Shown here: piece by piece, positions 39,600 to 47,276 of the stretch
Position numbering within the stretch: the stretch's first letter is position 1
How the letters are laid out: each line of letters opens with the position of its first letter
Source of the DNA: Lactobacillus sp. ESL0701
GTDB taxonomy: Bacteria; Bacillota; Bacilli; Lactobacillales; Lactobacillaceae
Assembly (NCBI RefSeq): GCF_029433445.1
Contig: NZ_JAQTIC010000007.1
Coordinates: 1 to 64,000, forward strand
Direction: 5' to 3'
Length of the DNA: 64,000 bases
Notes under the pieces: model-generated
What the model saw: the letters and a program-made list of their open reading frames with translations, nothing else
Told to the model about the DNA's origin: nothing
Databases searched by the model: none
Translations under genes and position numbers: made by a program

Positions 39600-41255
39600 A
39601 TGAGTGAAAATCGTGCTCAAGAAATTACAAGCAAATTATGGGCTATGGCCAATGAATTGCGAGGAAATATGGCAGCTGATGAATACCGTAATTATATTCT
39701 GGGTTTCATGTTTTATCGGTATTTGTCTGAAAATCAATTAGATCATTTACGTAAAAGTGACTTATTGACTGGAAATAATTTTGAAGAATTAAATAAAGAC
39801 TATCTCAAGCAAGCAGTAGGCGATGAGCTGCAAGACTTCCTGACGGCAATTGCGGAAGACTTAGGTTATGCAATTGAACCAGAATATACTTGGCAGTCGA
39901 TTACTGATAAAGTCAATAATAATACGTTGAAGCCTGAAGATTTTCAAGAGATGTTTAATCGCTTTAACGATAACACTAAGATTAATACTAATGCCGAACA
40001 AGATTTTAGTGGGGTCTTTGCCGATATTAACCTAGGTAACAGTCGTTTAGGAAATAATACTAATCAACGTGCTAAGTCATTAATGAAAATTGTTAATTTG
40101 GTTGATCAGTTTGAATATAACGATGAATCTGGTCATGATATTCTAGGGGATGTTTATGAATATCTGATTGCTAAGTTTGCCGGTAATTCTGGTAAAAAAG
40201 CCGGGGAGTTTTATACACCACACGAAGTTTCACAAGTTTTAGCTAGATTAGCAACTGCATCTGCCAAGAATAATGGTGAGCCGTTTAGTGTCTATGATGC
40301 TGCGATGGGCTCAGGGTCATTGTTATTAACAGTTCAAGGTGAATTAAGTAAACAATTTGGCAAAAAGATTTCAGTTCGCTTCTATGGACAAGAATTAAAT
40401 ACGACAACATACAACTTGGCACGGATGAACTTAATGATGCACCATGTACCATATCAGAATATGACTTTATCTAATGCTGATACTTTGGAAGAAGATTGGC
40501 CTGAGCGTAAAAATGTTGATGGTAGTGAAGGTCCACAAACTTTTGATGCAGTCGTGATGAATCCTCCATATTCGCAAAAGTGGGATAATGACGACCGAAA
40601 ATTAAAGGATCCGCGCTTTGGGGAATATGGCGCATTACCACCTAAGAGTAAAGCAGATTACTCCTTTGTTTTGCATGGTTTATACCACTTAAAAGATAGC
40701 GGTACAATGGCGATTGTTTTACCTCACGGTGTTTTGTTTAGAGGTGCTAAAGAAGGAAAAATTCGTCAGGCCTTAATTGATAAAAATCGTCTTGATGCTG
40801 TAATTGGATTGCCAGCAGGGTTATTCTATTCAACTAGTATTCCAACCGTTATTTTGGTATTAAAGAAAAAGCGTGAGTGCAAAGATATCTTCTTTATTGA
40901 TGCCAGCAAGGATTTTGAAAAAGGTAAAAATCAAAATCTATTGCGTGAAAAGGATATTGATAAGATTGTTTCCACTTATCTTAAGCGTGAAGATGTTGAT
41001 AAGTATGCTCATGACGCTAGTTTAGACGAAATTAAGGAAAACGAATATAATCTTAATATTCCACGTTATGTAGATACATTTGAAGAAGAACCACCAGTTG
41101 ACATTAAAAAAGTCGTGGCTGAAATTCAAGAAACTGATAAAAAGATTAGGGAGCTAAATAGCTCTATATTAGAAGATTTGAATGACTTAGTAGGTTCTGA
41201 TGAACAATCAAATCAAGAAATAGAATTGCTGAAGGAGTTGTTCAAGAATGAGTAA
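39600..41255 (+). CDS. hsdM: Type I restriction-modification methyltransferase subunit
   Basis: HsdM is the adenine-N6 methyltransferase of the system. The 551-residue protein has an N-terminal HsdM helical domain (residues ~1-140), the AdoMet loop YDAAMGSGSLL near 232 and the catalytic NPPYSQKW near 320. GGGAGA precedes the ATG. It overlaps hsdS by eight bases, so HsdM and HsdS are made together. Confidence 0.96.
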   Translation: MSENRAQEITSKLWAMANELRGNMAADEYRNYILGFMFYRYLSENQLDHLRKSDLLTGNNFEELNKDYLKQAVGDELQDFLTAIAEDLGYAIEPEYTWQSITDKVNNNTLKPEDFQEMFNRFNDNTKINTNAEQDFSGVFADINLGNSRLGNNTNQRAKSLMKIVNLVDQFEYNDESGHDILGDVYEYLIAKFAGNSGKKAGEFYTPHEVSQVLARLATASAKNNGEPFSVYDAAMGSGSLLLTVQGELSKQFGKKISVRFYGQELNTTTYNLARMNLMMHHVPYQNMTLSNADTLEEDWPERKNVDGSEGPQTFDAVVMNPPYSQKWDNDDRKLKDPRFGEYGALPPKSKADYSFVLHGLYHLKDSGTMAIVLPHGVLFRGAKEGKIRQALIDKNRLDAVIGLPAGLFYSTSIPTVILVLKKKRECKDIFFIDASKDFEKGKNQNLLREKDIDKIVSTYLKREDVDKYAHDASLDEIKENEYNLNIPRYVDTFEEEPPVDIKKVVAEIQETDKKIRELNSSILEDLNDLVGSDEQSNQEIELLKELFKNE

Positions 41256-42453
41256 AGATACTAATGTACCGCGAATTAGATTCAAAGGATTCACTAACGC
41301 TTGGGAACGGGATAAACTAAAAAATATATTGTCTGAATTCAATAAAAAATCAAAAATAGAAAATCAATATAAAATTCTTTCTAGTACTAATAGTGGTATG
41401 GAGTTTCGAAATGGTCGTGTTTCTGGCAATTCAAATACTGGATACAAGATTGTTAAAAATGGTGATTTAATACTTTCCCCACAAAATTTATGGTTAGGAA
41501 ATATAAACGTTAATAATATTGGTGTTGGATTGGTTTCTCCTAGTTATAAAACATTTAACTTTACTAATATTGATTCAAGCTTCATTGAGCCACAACTTAA
41601 AACAAAAAAAATGTTGGAAAAATATAAAAATGTATCAGTCCAAGGAGCAAGTGTAGTTAGACGAAATCTTGATTTAGAAGCTTTTTATCAAATTGATTTA
41701 AATAAGCCTAATATTGATGAGCAGCTTATTATTGGCAACTTTTTTAAAAAAATCATTCTTTTTATTACTCTCCAAGAACGTAAGCTAGAACTGTATAAAC
41801 AACTTAAGAAATATTTGCTTCAAAAGATGTTTGCCAATGAACAGGAAAAAGTCCCTCAAATTAGATTTAAAGGATTTAATGAAGATTGGGAACAACATAA
41901 GCTTGAAAAACTAGCTAAATTTTCAAAAGGCATTGGTTATACAAAAAATGATTTAAAAGATAGTGGCGAACCAATTATTCTTTATGGTCGCCTTTATACA
42001 CAGTACGAAACGGTAATTAAAAAAGTTGATACTTTTGTAAATAAAAAAGTCAATTCTGTAGTTAGTACAGGTGGTGAAGTCATTGTACCAGCTTCTGGAG
42101 AAACTGCAAAAGATATATCAAGGGCTTCAGCTATTGGAACATCAGGAATTATTTTAGCTGGAGATTTAAATATTATTGATACAGGAAAAGATATTAGTTC
42201 TGTATTCCTTGCCTTAAATATTTCTAATGGTACACAGCAAAAAGAATTGTCCAAACATGCACAAGGAAAGTCTGTAGTTCATTTACATAATTCTGATTTA
42301 AAAAAAGTTATGTTAAATCATCCATCATTAAACGAACAACAAAAAATCAGCTCACTTTTCTTGAATTTAGATAGTCTCATTACTGGCAAAAATCACAAAC
42401 TAAAGTTATATAAACAACTTAAACAATATCTTCTCCAAAATTTATTCTGTTAA
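41248..42453 (+). CDS. hsdS: Type I restriction-modification specificity subunit (expressed copy)
   Basis: HsdS gives the complex its bipartite recognition site. The 401-residue protein has two target-recognition domains, TRD1 about 20-165 and TRD2 about 210-375, each followed by a conserved helix (LQERKLELYKQLKKYLLQ and HKLKLYKQLKQYLLQ). Each TRD is introduced by the related phrase VPxIRFKGF. The helix between the TRDs and the start of the second TRD is encoded by a 107-bp sequence that recurs perfectly, inverted, in the silent hsdS copy at 44.4-45.6 kb. A 15-bp inverted repeat lies at the start of TRD1. The gene is therefore predicted to be shuffled by inversion. Confidence 0.95.
   Translation: MSKDTNVPRIRFKGFTNAWERDKLKNILSEFNKKSKIENQYKILSSTNSGMEFRNGRVSGNSNTGYKIVKNGDLILSPQNLWLGNINVNNIGVGLVSPSYKTFNFTNIDSSFIEPQLKTKKMLEKYKNVSVQGASVVRRNLDLEAFYQIDLNKPNIDEQLIIGNFFKKIILFITLQERKLELYKQLKKYLLQKMFANEQEKVPQIRFKGFNEDWEQHKLEKLAKFSKGIGYTKNDLKDSGEPIILYGRLYTQYETVIKKVDTFVNKKVNSVVSTGGEVIVPASGETAKDISRASAIGTSGIILAGDLNIIDTGKDISSVFLALNISNGTQQKELSKHAQGKSVVHLHNSDLKKVMLNHPSLNEQQKISSLFLNLDSLITGKNHKLKLYKQLKQYLLQNLFC
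41300..41314 (+). repeat. 15-bp inverted repeat, left arm (start of TRD1)
   Basis: CTTGGGAACGGGATA here is repeated as its exact complement at 45568-45582. In both copies it encodes the WERD stretch just before TRD1, so crossover would exchange TRD1 plus TRD2 in frame. Confidence 0.75.
41767..41873 (+). repeat. 107-bp inverted repeat, left arm (between TRD1 and TRD2)
   Basis: This stretch is identical base for base to the reverse complement of 44997-45103. It encodes the conserved inter-TRD helix (from about LQERKLE to IRFKG). Recombination here would exchange TRD2 in frame. Confidence 0.92.
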
Positions 42454-42471
42454 TCACAATATAATACATAC

Positions 42472-42520
42472 AAAAAAGGACATATTTTTCAATTAATTCA
42501 GAAAAAGTATGTCCTTTTTA
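42472..42520. terminator. Terminator after hsdS (bidirectional)
   Basis: AAAAGGACATA and TATGTCCTTTT flank a 23-base loop with A- and T-runs at either end. It closes the hsd operon and could also end leftward transcripts. Confidence 0.75.
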
Positions 42521-42536
42521 TTTGATTTGAAGAAAA

Positions 42537-42638
42537 TTATCGTCTATTTTCAATAGCTTTAACAAAAAATATATAAACTATTTTACCTATTATTGGCAAT
42601 GCCAATGATACGCTATAAATTATAGCAATCTATGTCAT
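42537..42638 (-). pseudogene. Possible decayed Fst-like small membrane toxin
   Basis: On the minus strand an ATG-ACA-TAG start is followed in frame by about 31 codons encoding a single hydrophobic helix with a Pro (SLALPIIGKIVYIFF) and a charged tail (VKAIENRR), then TAA. This pattern resembles Fst/Lpt type I toxins, which likewise end near a bidirectional terminator. The stop at codon 3 and the lack of a clear antitoxin RNA make this speculative. The 345-base gap 42454-42798 otherwise shows no gene. Confidence 0.22.
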
Positions 42639-42798
42639 CTACGTTAGTAAAGCGTGTCTTATCTGTTTATCATTCACGCACTTTTTTAGTACATCAGCAT
42701 TTTTAAGATCTAAAGTTTCATTGACAAAATTACAATGATCTGACTTTTTTCGTACTTAATATAATCTTTTGTGAACTTTCACGTTTTGACTCCATTAA

Positions 42799-43719
42799 CT
42801 ATTTCAACGTTGAAATATAATTAATAATTTTATTGTTATCTTGATTATCTAGTTCGCGAATCACATGAAGATATGTTTCTTGAGTTGTTGTAATACTGGA
42901 ATGGCCCAGTCTCCTAGCAACTGAAGCAATTGAAACACCAGCGTAGAGTAGCACACTAGCGTGAGTATGTCTTAAACCATGAACACTGATTATTGGAATA
43001 TTAGCACGTTTACATAAAATTTCCAAGCGATTATTAATTGTGGAATTAAATATGCGTTGTTGCTTCTGAACGAATATTGGCTTACTTACATTCATTTTTT
43101 TAGTTAAATGTTTAAATTGTGTATTTAACTTGCGATCAATTGGTATTTTGCGAATTGATGAATCATTTTTAGTTGGGATAAAATTGCCAATTTTTGATTT
43201 ATAATCCCAAGTCTTATTAACATTAAGAGTTCTAGCTTCAAAATCAAAATCTTTAGCAGTTAATCCCAATACTTCACTAAACCTTAAACCCGTTTTAGCT
43301 ACAAGCAAAATAAAATAGTCCCAAGAAATTCTTGGGCCTATTTCCAATTCTCGCATTAATTTAATGAGCTCTTTTTGACTAAGATATTTCTTCTTGTGAT
43401 TACGAATTATTGTTCCTTTAATAACGACTTTTCGGGTTGGATCACGCTTAATTAACTCATCGTCAAGAGCATCAATTAGCGAAGACTTAAGATGACGATT
43501 AAAATCAATTACCGTTTGATGCTCATGATTTTTCGCATATTCATTAATAATTTTTTGATATAATTTACGATCTAATTGATCTAAAGTAACATTAGGTGCT
43601 AATTTCTTCAACGTTCTAAGAGTAATCTGATACTTTGCAAAGGTAACAGGTCTAACTGCACCATTTTTATATAATTCTATCCATTCTTCAAAATACTCCC
43701 AAAATAACTGCTTGTTCAT
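42799..43719 (-). CDS. Tyrosine recombinase of the hsdS inversion locus
   Basis: This 306-residue phage-integrase-family recombinase has an N-terminal SAM-like core-binding domain (residues ~1-100) and a catalytic domain with Arg in KTGLRFSEVLGL, HGLRH near 245, LGHSS near 269 and the nucleophile Tyr in QETYLHV near 279. It lies between two hsdS copies and within the segment bounded by their inverted repeats, as do the PsrA/CreX-type recombinases of phase-variable type I systems. I infer that it inverts hsdS segments. A phage origin is unlikely because no other phage genes or att-type repeats are nearby. Confidence 0.9.
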   Translation of the reverse strand: MNKQLFWEYFEEWIELYKNGAVRPVTFAKYQITLRTLKKLAPNVTLDQLDRKLYQKIINEYAKNHEHQTVIDFNRHLKSSLIDALDDELIKRDPTRKVVIKGTIIRNHKKKYLSQKELIKLMRELEIGPRISWDYFILLVAKTGLRFSEVLGLTAKDFDFEARTLNVNKTWDYKSKIGNFIPTKNDSSIRKIPIDRKLNTQFKHLTKKMNVSKPIFVQKQQRIFNSTINNRLEILCKRANIPIISVHGLRHTHASVLLYAGVSIASVARRLGHSSITTTQETYLHVIRELDNQDNNKIINYISTLK

Positions 43720-43860
43720 AAAAATAATACCTCCAAATAATTTTACTCATAGGGCTTAATTAGCTTAAACTATGTTGGATAATGGTCAAAAAGTAATGCA
43801 TTTGTAGCCACAAATTATTGCTAAATACAAATAATAATAAAATTGATTTGAGGCGATATT

Positions 43861-44118
43861 ATTAATAAAACTTTGCAGGTACAAATGGATAGCAAACTTG
43901 TGGATGAAGCAGAAAGAATCTTAAAAGATTTAGAACGGCATTGTTCAACTGCCTTGAAAATTTTTTATCAACAAATTACATGAAATAATGGCTTACTTTT
44001 TGTAGTTAAAAAATCTAAAATACTAAATGAAGAAACTCTAGATACTACGAATGAAGACGTATCTAAGGCCAATACATACGATGATTTAGATGAATAGTGG
44101 CATGATTTAGGTATTTAA
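43861..44118 (+). pseudogene. Decayed RelB/DinJ-type antitoxin gene
   Basis: Reading from 43861 gives INKTLQVQMDSKLVDEAE, then STALKIFYQQIT, a TGA, NNGLLFVV, later a TAG before WHDLGI and a final TAA. This order (ribbon strand, DEAE helix, STAL-IF helix, GLPF-like strand) matches DinJ/RelB antitoxins. The start codon has become ATT behind a GAGGCG ribosome site, and there are two internal stops, so it is inactive. It overlaps nothing and precedes a matching toxin remnant. Confidence 0.65.
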
Positions 44119-44131
44119 ACTAAGTTAAAAT

Positions 44132-44395
44132 ATTAAAGTTACAGCTAAGTTAAATAAAGATGTCAAATGATATAACAAGCAAGTATTACCAATAACTCAA
44201 CTTAAGCTGATTATTCATGAATTTGAGCAAAATTACAGCTTGTCTTAAAATCATAAAAATAATGCTTGGGATGGGAATTATTCTAATTATCTTTAATACC
44301 ATATAAAGCTAGATCGATTATTAATCTATCAAATTAATAAAACAACTTTGGCACTTATTAGAATATGCAGTCATGCAGAACTATTTAAAAAATAA
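44132..44395 (+). pseudogene. Decayed YafQ-type toxin gene
   Basis: The frame from 44132 reads IKVTAKLNKDVK, stop, YNKQVLPITQLKLII, then after a stop AWDGNYSNYL, another stop, and YHIKLDRLLIYQI with IRICSHAELFKK at the end. This is the YafQ/RelE fold order, including the usual H-x-x-DWLLIY and TGSHSELF-like final strands. Three in-frame stops and no start codon show decay. It sits directly behind the antitoxin remnant, in the usual operon order. Confidence 0.65.
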
Positions 44396-44430
44396 AGCCA
44401 TATTCTTTAGTTGAAGAATATGGCTTTTTA
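44394..44430 (-). terminator. Terminator of the silent hsdS cassette
   Basis: AAAGCCATATTCTT and AAGAATATGGCTTT form a 14-base stem with A- and T-runs. It lies seven bases beyond the cassette's stop codon on the minus strand. Confidence 0.8.
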
Positions 44431-44437
44431 ATGTATG

Positions 44438-45487
44438 TTAACAAAATAAATTTTGAAGAAAGTATTGTTTAATAGAATGAAATATATTTGTTGTTTCTAT
44501 AGATTTAATTTGTAAATCTATTTTTTCAAAAAATCCCCCTATATCAAATTGTTCTTTCAAAAGTGGAAACTTTAGCTTTATTTTACCTATTTCTTCCTTA
44601 TTTATTTTTTTAGGAAAAGCCACTTGTAAAGTCCTTTTCCAAATTTCTTTTTGAACTTGTGGGGTATTAATAGAACTAAATAGAAATAATGAATTGATAC
44701 TTTTAGGTTTTATTAAAGCAAGACTAACATAATATGCCACAGATTCTCGTCTTTTATAAATATTTGCAACACCTACACTTCCAATTCTTGTCATAAATAT
44801 ATCACCCTTTTGAGGCGGATTTTTAAAATCTTTTTTGAAATCCTTTTTTGAAATATATTTAGTTGAATTAAGTGTTTTAATGTTTTCTACGCTTAAAAAC
44901 TTTATACCATAATCAGTATAATTTGGAGTTTGGTGAACGCCATCAAAAATATTTACCATTTTGTGTAATGAGTTTACTTTCCAATCTTCATAAAACCCTT
45001 TAAATCTAATTTGAGGGACTTTTTCCTGTTCATTGGCAAACATCTTTTGAAGCAAATATTTCTTAAGTTGTTTATACAGTTCTAGCTTACGTTCTTGGAG
45101 AGTTATTAGGTAATCAATATTTTTAAGGAATTGTCCTATCTGTTTTTGTTCTTCATAAATAGGAAACATAACTTTTTGTTTTAAAAAATCAGAAGTTACT
45201 AAATTATTCATCATAGTAGCTTTAATCGTTGATTTTCTAAGGATATTACGCATAAAAATCTCATTATTGATAAAGTGCTTCCAATAATATAAATCATATT
45301 TTTTTATAGGTCTGAATACATTGAAAACATGTGATACTATACCATCTCCAATATCGTTTTCGACAAATCTTCCAAATGCATAATTTTTACTTTTATTACC
45401 TTCAAAAGCAATATCACCTAAGCGAAAAACATTATATGTTTTCATATAATTTATATCTGATTGTTTAATTTCTTTTTTGAAATACAT
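44438..45487 (-). CDS. hsdS: Silent hsdS cassette (5'-truncated specificity subunit)
   Basis: This second HsdS-like gene carries two TRDs unrelated in sequence to those of the expressed copy (TRD1 around GDIAFEGNKSKNYAFG; TRD2 around VNIFDGVHQTPNY), joined by the identical inter-TRD segment. The longest ATG reading (349 residues) has no ribosome site. The homologous frame continues upstream without a start to 45604, through FTWERD, where an in-frame TAG ends it. It lacks the first ~16 codons of hsdS and any promoter, so it is a reservoir that becomes expressed only after inversion. Confidence 0.88.
   Translation of the reverse strand: MYFKKEIKQSDINYMKTYNVFRLGDIAFEGNKSKNYAFGRFVENDIGDGIVSHVFNVFRPIKKYDLYYWKHFINNEIFMRNILRKSTIKATMMNNLVTSDFLKQKVMFPIYEEQKQIGQFLKNIDYLITLQERKLELYKQLKKYLLQKMFANEQEKVPQIRFKGFYEDWKVNSLHKMVNIFDGVHQTPNYTDYGIKFLSVENIKTLNSTKYISKKDFKKDFKNPPQKGDIFMTRIGSVGVANIYKRRESVAYYVSLALIKPKSINSLFLFSSINTPQVQKEIWKRTLQVAFPKKINKEEIGKIKLKFPLLKEQFDIGGFFEKIDLQIKSIETTNIFHSIKQYFLQNLFC
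44997..45103 (-). repeat. 107-bp inverted repeat, right arm
   Basis: This is the exact reverse complement of 41767-41873, within the silent cassette between its TRD1 and TRD2. The flanking bases differ on both sides, which sharply defines the repeat. Confidence 0.92.
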
Positions 45488-45567
45488 ATTTGCTACTGAA
45501 ATAATCGAAGATTGTTTAAATGATAAATCGTTCTTTTCAGATACTTTTTTATATAAACTTGAAAAAG

Positions 45568-45582
45568 TATCCCGTTCCCAAG
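45568..45582 (-). repeat. 15-bp inverted repeat, right arm
   Basis: This is the exact reverse complement of 41300-41314, at the truncated 5' edge of the silent cassette. Confidence 0.75.
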
Positions 45583-45638
45583 TAAATGTATCATGTGATA
45601 GAAACTAACTAATACTAAATTATCCAAATAATTATTGA

Positions 45639-45696
45639 CAATATTCTAACTATCTGAGTAATACATTAAAAATAGGCGATAGAATAATAATTGTGA
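45639..45696 (+). repeat. Imperfect 58-bp direct repeat, copy A
   Basis: It begins CAATATTCTA and contains TTAAAAATAGGCGATAGA. By eye it matches 46010-46067 at about 45 of 58 positions without gaps. It lies between the silent hsdS edge and the candidate small RNA. Confidence 0.5.
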
Positions 45697-45787
45697 TATG
45701 ACTTAAGTATTCAGTCGTTGCTTAAACGAAAAGAAGAATTGATGATGCGACTCAAGAGTATAAGTTTTATTCTCAAAATTCATGCGC

Positions 45788-45793
45788 TATAAT
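45788..45793 (+). promoter_or_regulatory. Perfect -10 element ahead of the candidate small RNA
   Basis: TATAAT lies about ten bases before the proposed RNA start. The -35 region is poor (TTTTAT at 45765-45770), so an activator or an alternative start cannot be excluded. Confidence 0.4.
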
Positions 45794-45799
45794 GACAAA

Positions 45800-45916
45800 A
45801 GAAAAGAAGTTCTAATGGGAATAGAACTCCTTACAGAAGCCACTAGCTAAAGTGGTGGCAAATAATAATTATCTAGTAATCATCAGCTCTGCCAAGCTAA
45901 AGTGATTACTTTTTGT
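45800..45916 (+). ncRNA. Candidate structured small RNA
   Basis: No ORF of note covers this ~117-base stretch, but it folds by eye into three consecutive hairpins. They are GTTCTA/TAGAAC (45809-45827), GCCACT with AGTGG(T)GGC (45839-45859), and a terminator AGTAATCA/TGATTACT followed by five Ts (45875-45914). The second and third hairpins share the direct repeat AGCTAAAGTG (45845-45854 and 45895-45904), presented at the loop end of each. A TATAAT box precedes it. Function is unknown; an antisense or regulatory RNA linked to the hsd/toxin remnants is possible. The remainder of the 640-base gap (45488-46127) holds the truncated hsdS edge and direct repeats. Confidence 0.5.
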
Positions 45917-46009
45917 TTCTCGTAAAAAATAGATATAAATGAATATAATTATAGTTTTATTGTTTTAAAATAATCTGCTGTAATAACAAATTTAAAGCTG
46001 GGTTTATCG

Positions 46010-46067
46010 CAATATTTTAGTTAGCTAAGTGATGCGTTAAAAATAAGCAATAGAGCGATAATTAATC
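46010..46067 (+). repeat. Imperfect 58-bp direct repeat, copy B
   Basis: This is the partner of 45639-45696. Its core AAGTGATGCGTTAAAAATAAGCAATA (46027-46052) also recurs with three differences at 51310-51335. It lies just upstream of the 2-hydroxyacid dehydrogenase gene. Confidence 0.5.
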
Positions 46068-46127
46068 TAATTAATTGCTATAATAAGATTGATTAAAATT
46101 CTTTGATGATAGAAACGAGGAAACAGC

Positions 46128-47090
46128 GTGAAAATTGTAAATTTGGATAGTTATGCCTTGAACCCAGGTGATTTAGATTGGACACCACTAAAAGAATTTG
46201 GCGAATACAGATTATATGATCGGACACCAGTTGATGATAACGCAGAAATTTTGCGCCGGATTGATGATGCTGAGATTGTCTTAACCAATAAAACACCCCT
46301 TGATGAACAGGTGATTAATGCAGCGCCGAACTTAAAGTATATAGGGGTGACGGCAACAGGCTACAATGTGATTGATGTTGATGCAGCTAAGAAAGCTGGC
46401 GTTACTGTTACAAACGTTCCAACTTATGGTTCAGATGCCGTAGCGCAATTTACTTTTGCCTTATTATTAGAAATTTATAATCAAGTTGGTTTACATAACA
46501 AGTTAGTTCATGAGGGCAAGTGGACGAGCAATCCTGACTTTACATTTTGGGCTAAGCCATTATTTGAATTGCAAGGCAAGACCATTGGCTTAATCGGTTT
46601 TGGTGCAATTGCTAAGCGCGTTGCCGAAATTGCGCATGCGTTTAACATGAATGTCATTTTCTACAATCATCGTCCTAAAGAAGTTCCTGGTGATTGGGTT
46701 AAGCAGGTTAGTCTTGATGAGTTGTACAAAGAGGCAGATATTATCTCGCTGCACGTGCCACAAACTCCTGAAACAACCAATATGATTTGTGCTGGTTCAA
46801 TTAAGCAAATGAAGTCCGGTGTCGTCATTATTAATACGGCTCGCGGTGGCCTCATTAATGAGGCGGACTTAGCTGCTTCTTTAAATGACGGCAAAGTTGC
46901 TGCTGCCGGTGTTGATGTTGCGCAAACAGAGCCGATAGCTGCAGACAGTCCATTATTGACAGCAAAGAATTGTTACATTACACCGCATATTGCATGGGCT
47001 CCTCATGAAACACGTGATCGCTTATTACAGATTGTTTTTGATAATTTACGAGCTTACTTAAATGGCAAAAAATTAAACGTTATTGAATAA
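46128..47090 (+). CDS. D-isomer-specific 2-hydroxyacid dehydrogenase
   Basis: This 320-residue NAD(P)-dependent dehydrogenase reduces 2-keto acids to D-2-hydroxy acids or oxidises glycerate-type substrates. It has the Rossmann motif GLIGFGAIAKRVAEIA near residue 150, the substrate Arg in INTARGGLINE, the Glu in AGVDVAQTEP, and the catalytic His in YITPHIAW. The pattern fits the glycerate/hydroxypyruvate dehydrogenase-like group better than the lactate-producing LdhD, but the substrate is not certain. Translation starts at GTG 46128 behind CGAGG. It is monocistronic and ends at a long-stem terminator. Confidence 0.88.
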   Translation: MKIVNLDSYALNPGDLDWTPLKEFGEYRLYDRTPVDDNAEILRRIDDAEIVLTNKTPLDEQVINAAPNLKYIGVTATGYNVIDVDAAKKAGVTVTNVPTYGSDAVAQFTFALLLEIYNQVGLHNKLVHEGKWTSNPDFTFWAKPLFELQGKTIGLIGFGAIAKRVAEIAHAFNMNVIFYNHRPKEVPGDWVKQVSLDELYKEADIISLHVPQTPETTNMICAGSIKQMKSGVVIINTARGGLINEADLAASLNDGKVAAAGVDVAQTEPIAADSPLLTAKNCYITPHIAWAPHETRDRLLQIVFDNLRAYLNGKKLNVIE

Positions 47091-47109
47091 TTATCATTAA
47101 CGACTAAAT

Positions 47110-47166
47110 AAAAGGTATTAATTCAAGTTCCTCACTAAAAATAAGGATTGAATTAATGCCTTTTTA
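47110..47166 (+). terminator. Terminator of the 2-hydroxyacid dehydrogenase gene
   Basis: AAAGGTATTAATTCAA pairs with TTGAATTAATGCCTTT (one G-T pair), followed by a T-run. Confidence 0.8.
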
Positions 47167-47276
47167 GTTTTTACTAAGCAATATTATTAAAGTTTGCCAA
47201 ATTAATGTAAGCGATTGTGTTAAACTCAAGATAGATAGTTACAAAGTTGGCATGATTGGGGATAGGAGCTTTAATT

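Noticed and set aside
42799-43719. Integrase taken as evidence of a prophage or ICE
   Set aside because: No phage structural, replication or conjugation genes and no attachment-site repeats are nearby; the gene lies inside paired hsdS inverted repeats.
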